Shown here piece by piece: positions 1 to 6,651 of a stretch of 31,252 nucleotides of DNA (the stretch's first letter is position 1; the number at the start of each line of letters is the position of its first letter). Source of the DNA: Eubacteriaceae bacterium UBA6119 (GTDB lineage: Bacteria > Bacillota > Clostridia > Eubacteriales > UBA1433); contig DIVZ01000008.1 in assembly GCA_002423395.1 (NCBI GenBank), forward strand, positions 227 to 31,478. The letters are read 5' to 3'. The translations under genes were made by a program, and so were the position numbers. The notes beneath the pieces were generated by a model that searched no databases, was not told where the DNA came from, and was given only the letters and a program-made list of their open reading frames with translations.

Positions 1-16
1 AGTAAGTCGTTGCGGG
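1..16 (+). pseudogene. 3' tail of a 5S rRNA-like fragment (cut by window edge)
   Basis: The first 16 bases, and the run of seven T that follows, are identical to the end of the 5S-like fragment at 5007-5080. They match the 3' end of bacterial 5S rRNA (loop E strand GAGAGTA followed by helix I). Identity between 1-27 and 5065-5091 is complete. The upstream part lies outside the window, so whether this copy is full length cannot be seen. Confidence 0.55.
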
Positions 17-35
17 TTTTTTTATTGCCTATAAT

Positions 36-59
36 ATCCCTGTAATAAGGGATTTTTTT
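36..59 (+). terminator. Intrinsic terminator after 5S-like tail
   Basis: A 6-bp hairpin (ATCCCT at 36-41 with AGGGAT at 48-53) is followed by a T run to 59. The same hairpin recurs at 5100-5122 at the same distance from a 5S-like tail, so it is part of the repeated unit. Confidence 0.6.
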
Positions 60-162
60 ATTGCTTGAAAAAAAGCTATATTAGTTGATTATAAATGGGG
101 AGTTATCTGATTAAATTTAAATTAAAAATAACTTATTAAGAAAAAAGAAATTTTATATTTTT

Positions 163-234
163 GAACACAGAAGTTAAGACCTATCGCGCTGATGGTACTT
201 GTGGGGTAACTTAATTGAGATGTTAAGCAGTTGA
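163..234 (+). pseudogene. 5'-truncated 5S rRNA-like fragment, copy 2
   Basis: This fragment starts at GAACACAGAAGTTAAG, which matches the loop B/helix III part of 5S rRNA. It continues through CGCTGATGGTACTTG (loop E strand) and GGGGTAAC (helix IV with a GTAA loop). The 3' part has decayed: the usual GAGAGTA is replaced by GAGATGTTAAG. The first 40 or so bases of a 5S gene are missing and replaced by AT-rich sequence. A T run follows at 235-241. It is unlikely to give a working 5S rRNA. Confidence 0.6.
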
Positions 235-377
235 TTTTTTTAGAAATAGAATTCTATCAAAAATAATTTAGAATCTTTATAAAATATTTATATCAATACA
301 ATTATTATTAATACAAATTAAATCTTTAAAAATATAAAATAATTATAATAAAAAAAGCCCGAAAGAAGGCGTTTTTA

Positions 378-830
378 ATGGAAACATTCCTTATAATTAT
401 TGGATTTATAATTCCTCTTTCAGCTGCAGGTTATATTTTATCTAAACTTGACAAAGCATTACACGCTATAAATGCGATTAAAGCTCAAAATGTTATTGTC
501 TTCGGAAACTCAATCTTATCAAATGAAACAATTAAAATTTTAATAGAAAATAATATTAACGCTATTAAATTAATTGAGTATATGCCGGCGGAAAATAAAC
601 CCGACGCAGAGTATCTTTTAACTTTATCAGAATCAGATATTGATAATTTAACTATGTCTGCAATATATAAAAAAGTTTATAACATTAGAAATATTATAAG
701 CATATGCAATGACAGAAAGAATACGAATATGTTTGTGCAAGAAAAAATCCCCTATATCTTTAAAGAATTCGCAACTCCTGAATTGATTTTTAGAGAATAC
801 TGCAAATTGAAGGGGGCTGCATATGAGTAA
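378..830 (+). CDS. Small membrane-anchored RCK-like protein in K+ operon
   Basis: A 150-residue protein with one N-terminal hydrophobic helix (about residues 2-24) and a cytoplasmic part that reads like a shortened, degenerate RCK/TrkA N-terminal Rossmann domain. A beta strand ending in VIVFGN (39-44) stands where KtrA has its GxGxxG dinucleotide motif. Acidic and hydrophobic alternation follows, but the glycine motif itself is lost. The start has a good ribosome binding site (AGAAGG, 8 bases upstream). The gene overlaps ktrB by 8 bases, which implies translational coupling. Known from families: KtrB partners with cytoplasmic KtrA rings. Inferred: this may be an auxiliary subunit or a decayed gating subunit. 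I recognise no named family with certainty; the assignment rests on context and weak motif similarity. Confidence 0.7.
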   Translation: METFLIIIGFIIPLSAAGYILSKLDKALHAINAIKAQNVIVFGNSILSNETIKILIENNINAIKLIEYMPAENKPDAEYLLTLSESDIDNLTMSAIYKKVYNIRNIISICNDRKNTNMFVQEKIPYIFKEFATPELIFREYCKLKGAAYE

Positions 831-2163
831 AATAAAATCTCTATCATACATTCAAGTAATCGCGCTCGGGTATTTTATATTAATAGTAATAGGAACGTTT
901 TGCCTTGCTTTGCCTCAAGCAACTAAAGAGGGGAGCTCAGCAGGACTGTTAAACGCACTTTTTACGGCAACATCCGCTACATGCGTAACGGGCTTAGTTA
1001 TATTTGATACATACAGCCAGTGGAATACATTTGGTCAAATTATAATTTTAATTCTTATACAAATAGGCGGATTAGGTTTTATGACCGTTATTACATTGTT
1101 TTCATTTTTTCTTAAAAGAAAAATAGGGTTAAAGGAAAGAGGATTGCTTAAGGAAAGCGTTAATACAATGCATATAGGCGGAATAGTCAGATTAACAAAA
1201 AGAATATTATTGGGCACATTAATTTTTGAGGGCATTGGAAGCGTTATTCTTTCATTCAGATTTATCCCGATAATGGGTATTAAAGAGGGGATATATAATG
1301 CCGTGTTTCATTCCATATCAGCTTTTTGCAACGCGGGCTTTGATTTAATGGGTAAATTCGGTCAATTTTCGTCCCTTACCGCTTTCTCGCATGATTATAT
1401 TGTATGCATTACAGTTACAATTTTAATTATAGTCGGGGGTATCGGATTTTTTGTATGGGATGATATATTAAGAAATAAATATCGATTCAGAAAATATATG
1501 CTGCATACAAAGATTGTATTGACAACAACCGTAATTTTAATAATATCCGGCACATTGCTTATTTTCATTTTCGAAAAGAACAATCTTTTAAAAGATATGC
1601 CATTAGGCGCTCAGTTAATAAACTCTTTATTTAGTTCAGTAACGCCGAGAACTGCCGGATTCAATACAATTGATACCGCTCAATTAACTTCCGCCAGTAA
1701 ATTGCTGACTATGATTTTGATGTTTATAGGCGGCAGCCCCGGCTCCGCCGCGGGAGGTATAAAAACAGTCACATTCGCGGTTATAATTATCTCATTATTT
1801 TCCAGTGTCAAAAATAATAAAGACATAAATATATTCAACAGAAGACTTGAAGACAGCGCTTTAAAAAGAGCTGCGGCGGTAAGTGTTATCAATTTATCTC
1901 TTTCTTTATTTGCCGCTTTACTCATTTGCTCCGCCAATACATCTGTGGCTTTGGGAAATATATTATTTGAAGTTATTTCGGCGATTGGCACAGTCGGGCT
2001 CTCAACAGGAATTACCGGCTCTTTAAACAACTTTGCTCTTTTTATTATAACTTTGTTAATGTATTGCGGCAGAGTTGGAAGTTTATCATTTATCTTTATA
2101 TTTACTGAAAATAAATTGCAAAAACATATTCATAATCCAACAGAAAAAATAAATATAGGTTAG
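823..2163 (+). CDS. ktrB: Ktr/Trk K+ uptake channel subunit KtrB
   Basis: A 446-residue polytopic membrane protein, the usual length for KtrB, which moves K+ (with Na+ dependence in studied members) across the cytoplasmic membrane. The four pore-loop repeats of the SKT superfamily are visible: SATCVTGL, AFCNAGFD, PRTAGFN and GTVGLSTG, each with the filter glycine. The gating-loop segment GGSPGSAAGG is also conserved. The start overlaps the preceding gene by 8 bases and has a strong AAGGGGG site. ktrA follows after 12 bases. The gene is intact. Confidence 0.95.
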   Translation: MSKIKSLSYIQVIALGYFILIVIGTFCLALPQATKEGSSAGLLNALFTATSATCVTGLVIFDTYSQWNTFGQIIILILIQIGGLGFMTVITLFSFFLKRKIGLKERGLLKESVNTMHIGGIVRLTKRILLGTLIFEGIGSVILSFRFIPIMGIKEGIYNAVFHSISAFCNAGFDLMGKFGQFSSLTAFSHDYIVCITVTILIIVGGIGFFVWDDILRNKYRFRKYMLHTKIVLTTTVILIISGTLLIFIFEKNNLLKDMPLGAQLINSLFSSVTPRTAGFNTIDTAQLTSASKLLTMILMFIGGSPGSAAGGIKTVTFAVIIISLFSSVKNNKDINIFNRRLEDSALKRAAAVSVINLSLSLFAALLICSANTSVALGNILFEVISAIGTVGLSTGITGSLNNFALFIITLLMYCGRVGSLSFIFIFTENKLQKHIHNPTEKINIG

Positions 2164-2175
2164 AAGAGGTTTATT

Positions 2176-2847
2176 ATGAAATCTATTTTGATTATTGGCA
2201 TGGGTCGATTTGGACAGAGGCTGACGAAGAAAATGATAGAATTAAAAAATGAAGTAATGATAGTTGATAAAAACGAAGATGCTGTTAATGAGCTGCTGCC
2301 AATTGTTACAAGCGCGCAAATCGGAGACTGCACCAAAGAAGACGTTTTGCGTTCTATAGGAGTAGGTAATTTTGATTTTTGTTTTGTGTGTATCGGAAGT
2401 AATTTTCAGAATAGCTTGGAAATAACAAGTTTATTAAAAGACTTAGGAGCCAAATATATCATAAGCAAAGCAAGCCGTGACATTCATATAAAATTCTTAC
2501 TTAGAAACGGCGCAGATGAAGTTATTGATCCGGAAAGTGAAATAGCGGAGAAATTGGCAGTGCGCTGCAGTGAAAATATATTTGATTATATTGAACTGAC
2601 AAAAGATGTGTCTATCTATGAAATTCCGCCTGCTAATATATGGATTGGCCAAAGTATAAAGGATATAAATTTCAGGGTAAAATATAATATAAGTATTCTT
2701 GCTACTAAGGTTGGCGATAATGTAATGCCGCTTCCTTCCGCTAATCATATTTTTAAACAACAAGAACATCTTATTATTATGGGGCATCATAATGATATTG
2801 AAAAAATTACTAAATTGATTAAAATAAATAATAAACCATTAAAATAA
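2176..2847 (+). CDS. ktrA: Ktr/Trk K+ uptake regulatory subunit KtrA (RCK)
   Basis: A 223-residue cytoplasmic RCK protein that binds nucleotides as a ring under KtrB and gates the channel. The N-terminal Rossmann domain has the intact motif GMGRFG (8-13) and the acidic residue D31 after the second strand. The RCK_C domain covers roughly residues 135-220, with the hydrophobic IEP-type strand pattern. RCK_C domains of KtrA proteins are known to bind c-di-AMP in other Firmicutes; whether this one does is not visible from sequence. It is spaced 12 bases from ktrB and 11 from the kinase gene, so it is part of one operon. Confidence 0.93.
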   Translation: MKSILIIGMGRFGQRLTKKMIELKNEVMIVDKNEDAVNELLPIVTSAQIGDCTKEDVLRSIGVGNFDFCFVCIGSNFQNSLEITSLLKDLGAKYIISKASRDIHIKFLLRNGADEVIDPESEIAEKLAVRCSENIFDYIELTKDVSIYEIPPANIWIGQSIKDINFRVKYNISILATKVGDNVMPLPSANHIFKQQEHLIIMGHHNDIEKITKLIKINNKPLK

Positions 2848-2858
2848 AAGGTTGATAA

Positions 2859-4253
2859 ATGAAACAATATATTAAGATGCTGGGTATTATATTTGTAACT
2901 ACTATTTGTTCAATAGTGCTGACAAAAATAGGCATCAACAAAGAAAATGCGCTTATGCTTTTCATGGTTGGCGTCTTACTAACAACAGCGCTTACGGACG
3001 GATATAGGTTTGGAGTAATATCCTCTTGCATCAGCGTTATGGTATTTAACTATTTTTTTACAGAGCCGTTATATACTTTAGCTATTTCTGATAAAAACGA
3101 TATTATATTAATTTTCTTTTTTTTAGTCGTGTCTGTTATATCATCGAGCTTAACGGCAAGATTCAGACGCCAGCTGATGATATCGAAGCAAAATGAAAAA
3201 ACAGTAAAGCTTTTATATCAGATATCAAAAAGACTTTTAAATATTACAGGAAAAGAACAGATTCTGACTGAAGGCGTTCAATGCATTAAAGAATATACGG
3301 GGCTTAATTCTTCAATTGAGCTTAATGAAAATAAAGGTAATTATATATTTAATAATAACTTATCTGATATTGAGAAACAATCAGACATAAAGACTATTGA
3401 ATTGCCGATTAAAGGATTAGTAAACAGATTAGGAACACTTAAAGTATATGCGAAAAATGAATTAATTGATGATAAACAAAACAGTCTGTTAAGTACAGTA
3501 GCCGCTCAAATAGGAATTGCTCTGGATCGTGAGTTTGCCTATAATGAAAGCGCTAATATAAGAATAGCAATGGAAAGAGAACATATCAAAGGAAATTTGC
3601 TGAGGAGTATCAGCCACGATTTACGCACTCCGCTTACAGGAATTGCCGGAGCAAGCAGTTATATACTACAACGCGGTAAGTATTTGGCAGCCGATGATAT
3701 TGAAAATTTGGCAAAAGATATAAATGAGCAAGCTGAATGGCTAAAAACGTTAGTTGAAAATATGCTCAATATGACAAGAATTGAAAACGGCACTTTAGAA
3801 GCTGATAAAAAAGTCGAAGTAATTGATGATATAATTAGCGAAGCGGTTAATCATGTAAACGGTCTTTTAGAAAGGCAATTTAAAATAAATATGCCTAATG
3901 AACTGATAACAGCGTCAATGGACGGTAAAATGATCGTACAAGTTCTTGTAAATCTATTAGATAATGCCGTGGCTCATACTTATAAAAATTGTCCCATAGA
4001 GCTTACGGTAACAAAAAAAGATGATTATGTGCAATTCAAAGTAGAAGACGGCGGCCCGGGTATAGAAGAAAACATTAGAGATGATTTATTTACAGCGTTT
4101 GTAAAAAGCAGCAAATCTAAAATAGACGGGAAAAAAGGGATGGGATTAGGTTTGGCAATTTGTAAAGCGATAATACAATCGCATGGCGGAACCATCAGCG
4201 CTGATTGTTCCGCGCTTGGCGGCGCAGCATTTAAATTTACTTTGCCGAATTAA
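2859..4253 (+). CDS. KdpD-type sensor histidine kinase lacking the KdpD/Usp N-terminal domains
   Basis: A 464-residue sensor kinase. Residues about 8-100 form the four-helix DUF4118 membrane domain, including the KdpD signature FNYFFTEPLYT (63-73). A GAF-like region follows (about 115-225). Then come HisKA with the phosphoacceptor H253 in ISHDLRTPLTG, and a HATPase domain with N box (LVNLLDNA), G1 (EDGGPGIEE) and G2 (GKKGMGLGLA). Classical KdpD is about 900 residues with N-terminal KdpD and Usp domains; those are absent. The start has its own AAAGG site. The downstream regulator gene starts 17 bases after the stop codon. Context (ktrBA upstream, no kdpFABC in the window) suggests it senses K+ or turgor to control Ktr. 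Confidence 0.9.
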   Translation: MKQYIKMLGIIFVTTICSIVLTKIGINKENALMLFMVGVLLTTALTDGYRFGVISSCISVMVFNYFFTEPLYTLAISDKNDIILIFFFLVVSVISSSLTARFRRQLMISKQNEKTVKLLYQISKRLLNITGKEQILTEGVQCIKEYTGLNSSIELNENKGNYIFNNNLSDIEKQSDIKTIELPIKGLVNRLGTLKVYAKNELIDDKQNSLLSTVAAQIGIALDREFAYNESANIRIAMEREHIKGNLLRSISHDLRTPLTGIAGASSYILQRGKYLAADDIENLAKDINEQAEWLKTLVENMLNMTRIENGTLEADKKVEVIDDIISEAVNHVNGLLERQFKINMPNELITASMDGKMIVQVLVNLLDNAVAHTYKNCPIELTVTKKDDYVQFKVEDGGPGIEENIRDDLFTAFVKSSKSKIDGKKGMGLGLAICKAIIQSHGGTISADCSALGGAAFKFTLPN

Positions 4254-4269
4254 GCAAAGAGGTAGAAAA

Positions 4270-4962
4270 ATGGAAAAAACGTTAATTTTAATTGTAGAAG
4301 ATGATAAATATATTCTTTCAATTCTTTCAATGTTTTTAAAGGATGAAGGATATAAATCCAATGTAGCCACTACAGGGAAAGAAGCAATAGCATTATTTTA
4401 CGCAAATAATCCTGATTTGATAATTTTAGATCTTGGACTACCGGATATAGATGGAATTGAAATAATTACTCAAATAAGAGAAAAGAGCAATGTCCCTATT
4501 ATTGTTGTATCCGCCCGCGAAGAAGAATATGAAATTATTGAAGCATTAGATAAAGGCGCAGACGATTATATGACAAAGCCTTTTTATGCAGGAGAGCTCT
4601 TGGCCAGAATAAGAGTAGCTTTAAGAAAAACAAACGAACATCCTAATTATAATGACGCAAAAATTTATAAGTCAGATAATTTAACTGTTGATTTTATAAA
4701 AGGACTCGTGTATTTAGATGATGATGAAGTTCATCTGACGCCTCTTGAGTATAAACTGCTGAAGCTTTTGATAATTAACAGAGGGAAAGTTCTGACTCAT
4801 AACTATATTATTAACCAAATATGGGGTTACGGAGAATTAGCGGACTCCAAAAATCTCAGGGTGTTTATGGCAAGTCTGAGGAGAAAAATAGAAAAAAATA
4901 CATCATGTCCGCGTTTTATATTAACTCAGGTGGGAATCGGATACCGTTTTTCTTCGGAATAA
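4270..4962 (+). CDS. kdpE: KdpE-type OmpR-family response regulator
   Basis: A 230-residue regulator with a receiver domain (acidic pocket E10-D11-D12, phospho-acceptor D54 in LDLGLPD, conserved K in TKPF) and a C-terminal winged helix (about 135-228, ending VGIGYRF). I chose the ATG at 4270 because it has an AGAGGTAG site just upstream and gives the normal family start MEKTLILIVEDD. An upstream in-frame start at 4183 lies inside the kinase gene and adds a non-homologous leader. It should be phosphorylated by the adjacent kinase and bind DNA near the K+ operon. No operator is identified. Confidence 0.93.
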   Translation: MEKTLILIVEDDKYILSILSMFLKDEGYKSNVATTGKEAIALFYANNPDLIILDLGLPDIDGIEIITQIREKSNVPIIVVSAREEEYEIIEALDKGADDYMTKPFYAGELLARIRVALRKTNEHPNYNDAKIYKSDNLTVDFIKGLVYLDDDEVHLTPLEYKLLKLLIINRGKVLTHNYIINQIWGYGELADSKNLRVFMASLRRKIEKNTSCPRFILTQVGIGYRFSSE

Positions 4963-5006
4963 AAGCATTGAATTATGATTTAAATTATTATATATAATAA
5001 ACTAAA

Positions 5007-5080
5007 GAACACAGAAGCTAAGACCTCAGGCGCTTGTGGTACTTGTCGGGTAACTGACTGGGAGAGTAAGTCGTTGCGGG
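5007..5080 (+). pseudogene. 5'-truncated 5S rRNA-like fragment, copy 3 (best preserved)
   Basis: It begins GAACACAGAAGCTAAG (5S loop B/helix III), then GTGGTACTTG. A helix IV hairpin follows (GTCGG, GTAA loop, CTGAC), then GGGAGAGTAAG (loop E/helix V partner strand) and the helix I 3' strand, ending with a run of seven T. The two strands of the loop E motif and helix IV are intact, so this RNA could fold as the 3' arm of 5S rRNA. The 5' 40 or so bases that would close helices I-III are absent; the upstream sequence is AT-rich. It follows the kdpE-type gene by 44 bases and could end that transcript. Confidence 0.65.
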
Positions 5081-5099
5081 TTTTTTTATTGATTAAAAT

Positions 5100-5122
5100 A
5101 TCCCTGTAAAAGGGATTTTTTT
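5100..5122 (+). terminator. Intrinsic terminator in repeat unit
   Basis: ATCCCT (5100-5105) pairs with AGGGAT (5111-5116) over a 5-base loop, followed by T to 5122. It is identical in stem to the terminator at 36-59. Confidence 0.6.
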
Positions 5123-5211
5123 ATTGTGTGAAATGAAGTTTTTAATAGCTGCTTTAGAGTTGTGAGCTATCTGATTTAATATAACTTATTAAGAAAAAGA
5201 AATTATATTTT

Positions 5212-5278
5212 TGATAATGAGCTAAGCGACCTGCCCTGATATGTTTGCATGTAAAAGCAGTGAGAGTAAGCCGCTGCG
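5212..5278 (+). pseudogene. 5'-truncated 5S rRNA-like fragment, copy 4 (degenerate)
   Basis: GAGCTAAG and the block TTGCATGTAAAAGCA (helix IV with a GTAA loop and one mismatch) are followed by GTGAGAGTAAG and a helix I-like GCCGCTGCG. The order and spacing match copy 3, but the middle has more changes. The 5' half of 5S is absent again. No T run follows directly. Confidence 0.5.
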
Positions 5279-5332
5279 TTTATATATTTTTCATATAAAA
5301 GTTAAGAATTTCAGCAATGTACGAGTTCTACG

Positions 5333-5381
5333 AGTAACCACTTGGGGTGATTATTGTGAATGCTCTTTTATAGTGGTTACT
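5333..5381 (+). promoter_or_regulatory. 10-bp perfect inverted repeat upstream of degV-like gene
   Basis: AGTAACCACT (5333-5342) and AGTGGTTACT (5372-5381) are perfect complements over a 29-base loop. There is no T run directly after it, so it is not a typical terminator. Possible readings are an operator, an RNA hairpin in the leader of the next gene, or a remnant of a 5S/tRNA-like structure. The function is unknown. Confidence 0.4.
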
Positions 5382-5503
5382 TATATTTTATAAGTGTGTT
5401 AAACTTCATAATGATTTTAAAAATTAATGAATAAAAAATGGCATATTATGTAAATAATAAATTTAACATAAAATTAAAATACGCAAAAGCGAAGGGTATA
5501 AAA

Positions 5504-6334
5504 ATGATAAGAATTATAGCAGACAGCAGCCTTGATAGAACAAAAGAAATGAAAGAGGACGAGAACATAGAAATAATACCTTTTATTATTGATATGGACG
5601 GGAAAGAATGGATTGATAATGAAGAGATTAATATGCGTTCGTTTATGGAAGAAATGGGAAAAGCAAAGAATTTCAAGACAGCATGCGGCTCACCTCATGC
5701 ATTTTATACGGCAATGGAAGAAGAAGGCGACGTGTTTGGCATTACTATTACATCAAAATTAAGCGGTTCTTATAATTCGGCTATGGTCGGCAAGCAAATT
5801 TATGAAGAAGAAAATCCCGGTAAAAAGAAGGTTCATATCTTTGACTCTTTAAGCGCATCCCCGGGTTTGACGCTGATATACTTAAAAATAAAGCAACTTA
5901 GAGAAGAAGGCAAAGCCTTTGAACAAATACGCAGTGAAGTGGAAGCTTTTATTGCCGACATGAAGACTTTGTTTATATCGGTGAGTCTGGAAAATCTGCG
6001 AAAGGGCGGAAGACTAAGCAATATTAAGGCATTTCTAGCGAAGACGCTGCAATTAGTGCCGATTATGGGCGCGCGTAACGGCTATATAGAAGTTTTCGCT
6101 ACAGTCAGAGGAGCAGAAAATGCTTTTGGAAAAATGGTAGAACTTATGGGTGAGATGCGCAAGAACTTCAGCGAACGTATTGTAGCTATATCACACGCGG
6201 ACAATGAAAAACAAGCGTTAAGCCTGAAAAAAAGTATTGAAGAAAAACTTAACGCTAAAAAGGTGTATGTGTTTCCGATGGGGGCACTGAACACTATTTA
6301 CGCGGATAGGCAAGGCATTATTGTGTCTTTTTAA
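5504..6334 (+). CDS. DegV family fatty-acid-binding protein
   Basis: A 276-residue protein of the DegV family. These are cytoplasmic proteins that hold a fatty acid in a cleft, and some (FakB) present it to the kinase FakA for phosphorylation. Family motifs visible are ADSSLD near the N-terminus, TSKLSGSYNSA, DSLSASPG and LRKGGRLS. The start at 5504 (MIRIIADSS) has a GAAGGG site 7 bases upstream and matches the usual family N-terminus. An ATG at 5438 would add 22 residues with no family support. It stands alone, flanked by 5S-like fragments on both sides. The lipid ligand cannot be read from sequence. Confidence 0.9.
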   Translation: MIRIIADSSLDRTKEMKEDENIEIIPFIIDMDGKEWIDNEEINMRSFMEEMGKAKNFKTACGSPHAFYTAMEEEGDVFGITITSKLSGSYNSAMVGKQIYEEENPGKKKVHIFDSLSASPGLTLIYLKIKQLREEGKAFEQIRSEVEAFIADMKTLFISVSLENLRKGGRLSNIKAFLAKTLQLVPIMGARNGYIEVFATVRGAENAFGKMVELMGEMRKNFSERIVAISHADNEKQALSLKKSIEEKLNAKKVYVFPMGALNTIYADRQGIIVSF

Positions 6335-6357
6335 AATAATAAATTAAATTAACTTAG

Positions 6358-6425
6358 AAAATTAAACCCTCACGGTTGCTGGTACTTGCGGGTAACCGCT
6401 AGGGAGAGTAGGTCGCTGGGGGGTT
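6358..6425 (+). pseudogene. 5'-truncated 5S rRNA-like fragment, copy 6
   Basis: TTGCTGGTACTTG (loop E strand), a perfect helix IV hairpin (GCGG, GTAA loop, CCGC) and GGGAGAGTAGGTCGCTGG (helix V/I strand) follow the order of bacterial 5S rRNA. AACCCT at about 6365-6370 can pair with GGGGTT at about 6420-6425, so this copy may fold as a closed hairpin on its own. The 5' half of a normal 5S gene is missing. It lies 24 bases after the degV-like stop codon and about 80 bases before the tRNA-Thr remnant, in the order 5S then tRNA that is usual downstream of rRNA operons. Confidence 0.6.
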
Positions 6426-6506
6426 ATAGAAGTTAATGCAGGTGATAATTAAAACTAGAAATGAATTTTTTAATATTTAAACGTTGCGTGATTTTATGTT
6501 ATATAT

Positions 6507-6582
6507 TCCTAAGCAGCTCAATTGGCAAAGCAGCTGATTTGTAATCAGCAGATTGCGGGATCGAGTCCCATCACCAGCTCCA
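6507..6582 (+). pseudogene. Decayed tRNA-Thr(TGT) with broken acceptor stem
   Basis: The anticodon arm is perfect (GCTGA/TCAGC, loop TTTGTAA, anticodon TGT at 6540-6542). The 3' part ends CACCAGC-T-CCA (6572-6582). The expected 5' acceptor strand GCTGGTG is replaced by TCCTAAG (6507-6513), which does not pair. Further damage: the D stem has GCTC against AAGC, the T loop begins ATCGAGT instead of TTCGAGT, and the T stem pairs GCGGG against CCCAT with a mismatch. RNase P cleavage and charging are therefore unlikely. An intact tRNA-Thr should exist elsewhere in the genome. Confidence 0.7.
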
Positions 6583-6596
6583 CTTTAGAAATTATT

Positions 6597-6623
6597 AAAC
6601 CACGCAGATGCGTGGTTTTTTTG
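6597..6623 (+). terminator. Intrinsic terminator after tRNA-Thr remnant
   Basis: AAACCACGC/GCGTGGTTT forms a 9-bp stem with a 4-base AGAT loop followed by a T run. It would end any transcript from the 5S-like/tRNA stretch before the convergent HxlR gene. Confidence 0.8.
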
Positions 6624-6651
6624 ATGTTTCTAAATTAATGTCAAATTTTAT

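Larger units (their letters stand above)
1..241 (+). repeat. Left copy of 5S-like direct repeat flanking the K+ locus
   Basis: The stretch 1-241 aligns end to end with 5065-5285: 5S-like tail, T run, ATCCCT/AGGGAT terminator, AT-rich spacer ending in a shared block (AACTTATTAAGAAAAA), then a second 5S-like fragment. The first 27 bases are identical and the rest has diverged by substitutions and short indels. The two copies are in direct orientation and bracket the Ktr/Kdp-type genes. What follows to 377 is AT-rich, with a possible -10 box (TATAAT at 344-349) but no good -35, and an AGAAGG ribosome binding site at 364-369. Confidence 0.7.
5065..5285 (+). repeat. Right copy of 5S-like direct repeat flanking the K+ locus
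   Basis: It is the partner of 1-241 in direct orientation, offset by about 5.06 kb. The order is conserved: 5S-like tail, T run, ATCCCT/AGGGAT hairpin, spacer with AACTTATTAAGAAAAA and AATTATATTTTTGA, then another 5S-like fragment. The spacing between the first fragment's end and the next fragment's start is about 147 bases on the left and 132 on the right. Confidence 0.7.
4963..5503 (+). other. Gene-free stretch with clustered 5S-like fragments
   Basis: No credible coding region is seen here. The stretch holds two 5S rRNA-like fragments (5007-5080 and 5212-5278), a terminator (5100-5122), a weak third 5S-like trace at about 5300-5325 (AGTTAAGAATTTCAGC), a 10-bp inverted repeat (5333-5381), and AT-rich sequence leading to the DegV-family start. 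Confidence 0.6.

Noticed and set aside
1..377. c-di-AMP (ydaO) riboswitch upstream of the K+ operon
   Set aside because: The stretch is explained by 5S-like fragments and AT-rich DNA; no ydaO core motif was recognised and the likely leader is short.
1680..2030. Minus-strand reading frame of 116 codons inside ktrB
   Set aside because: It is a shadow of the ktrB membrane protein and has no independent support.
4183..4269. Upstream start for the KdpE-type gene
   Set aside because: It lies inside the kinase gene, adds a non-homologous leader, and the ATG at 4270 has its own AGAGGTAG site.
5100..5216. tRNA-like remnant between the two 5S-like fragments (ATAGCT...AGCTATCTGATT)
   Set aside because: The ATAGCT/AGCTAT stem and CTGATT loosely recall a D arm and anticodon arm, but no anticodon stem or T arm can be drawn.
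6363..6425. A complete, working 5S rRNA gene
   Set aside because: The first 40 or so bases needed for helices I-III are absent; the upstream sequence is AT-rich with no 5S similarity.
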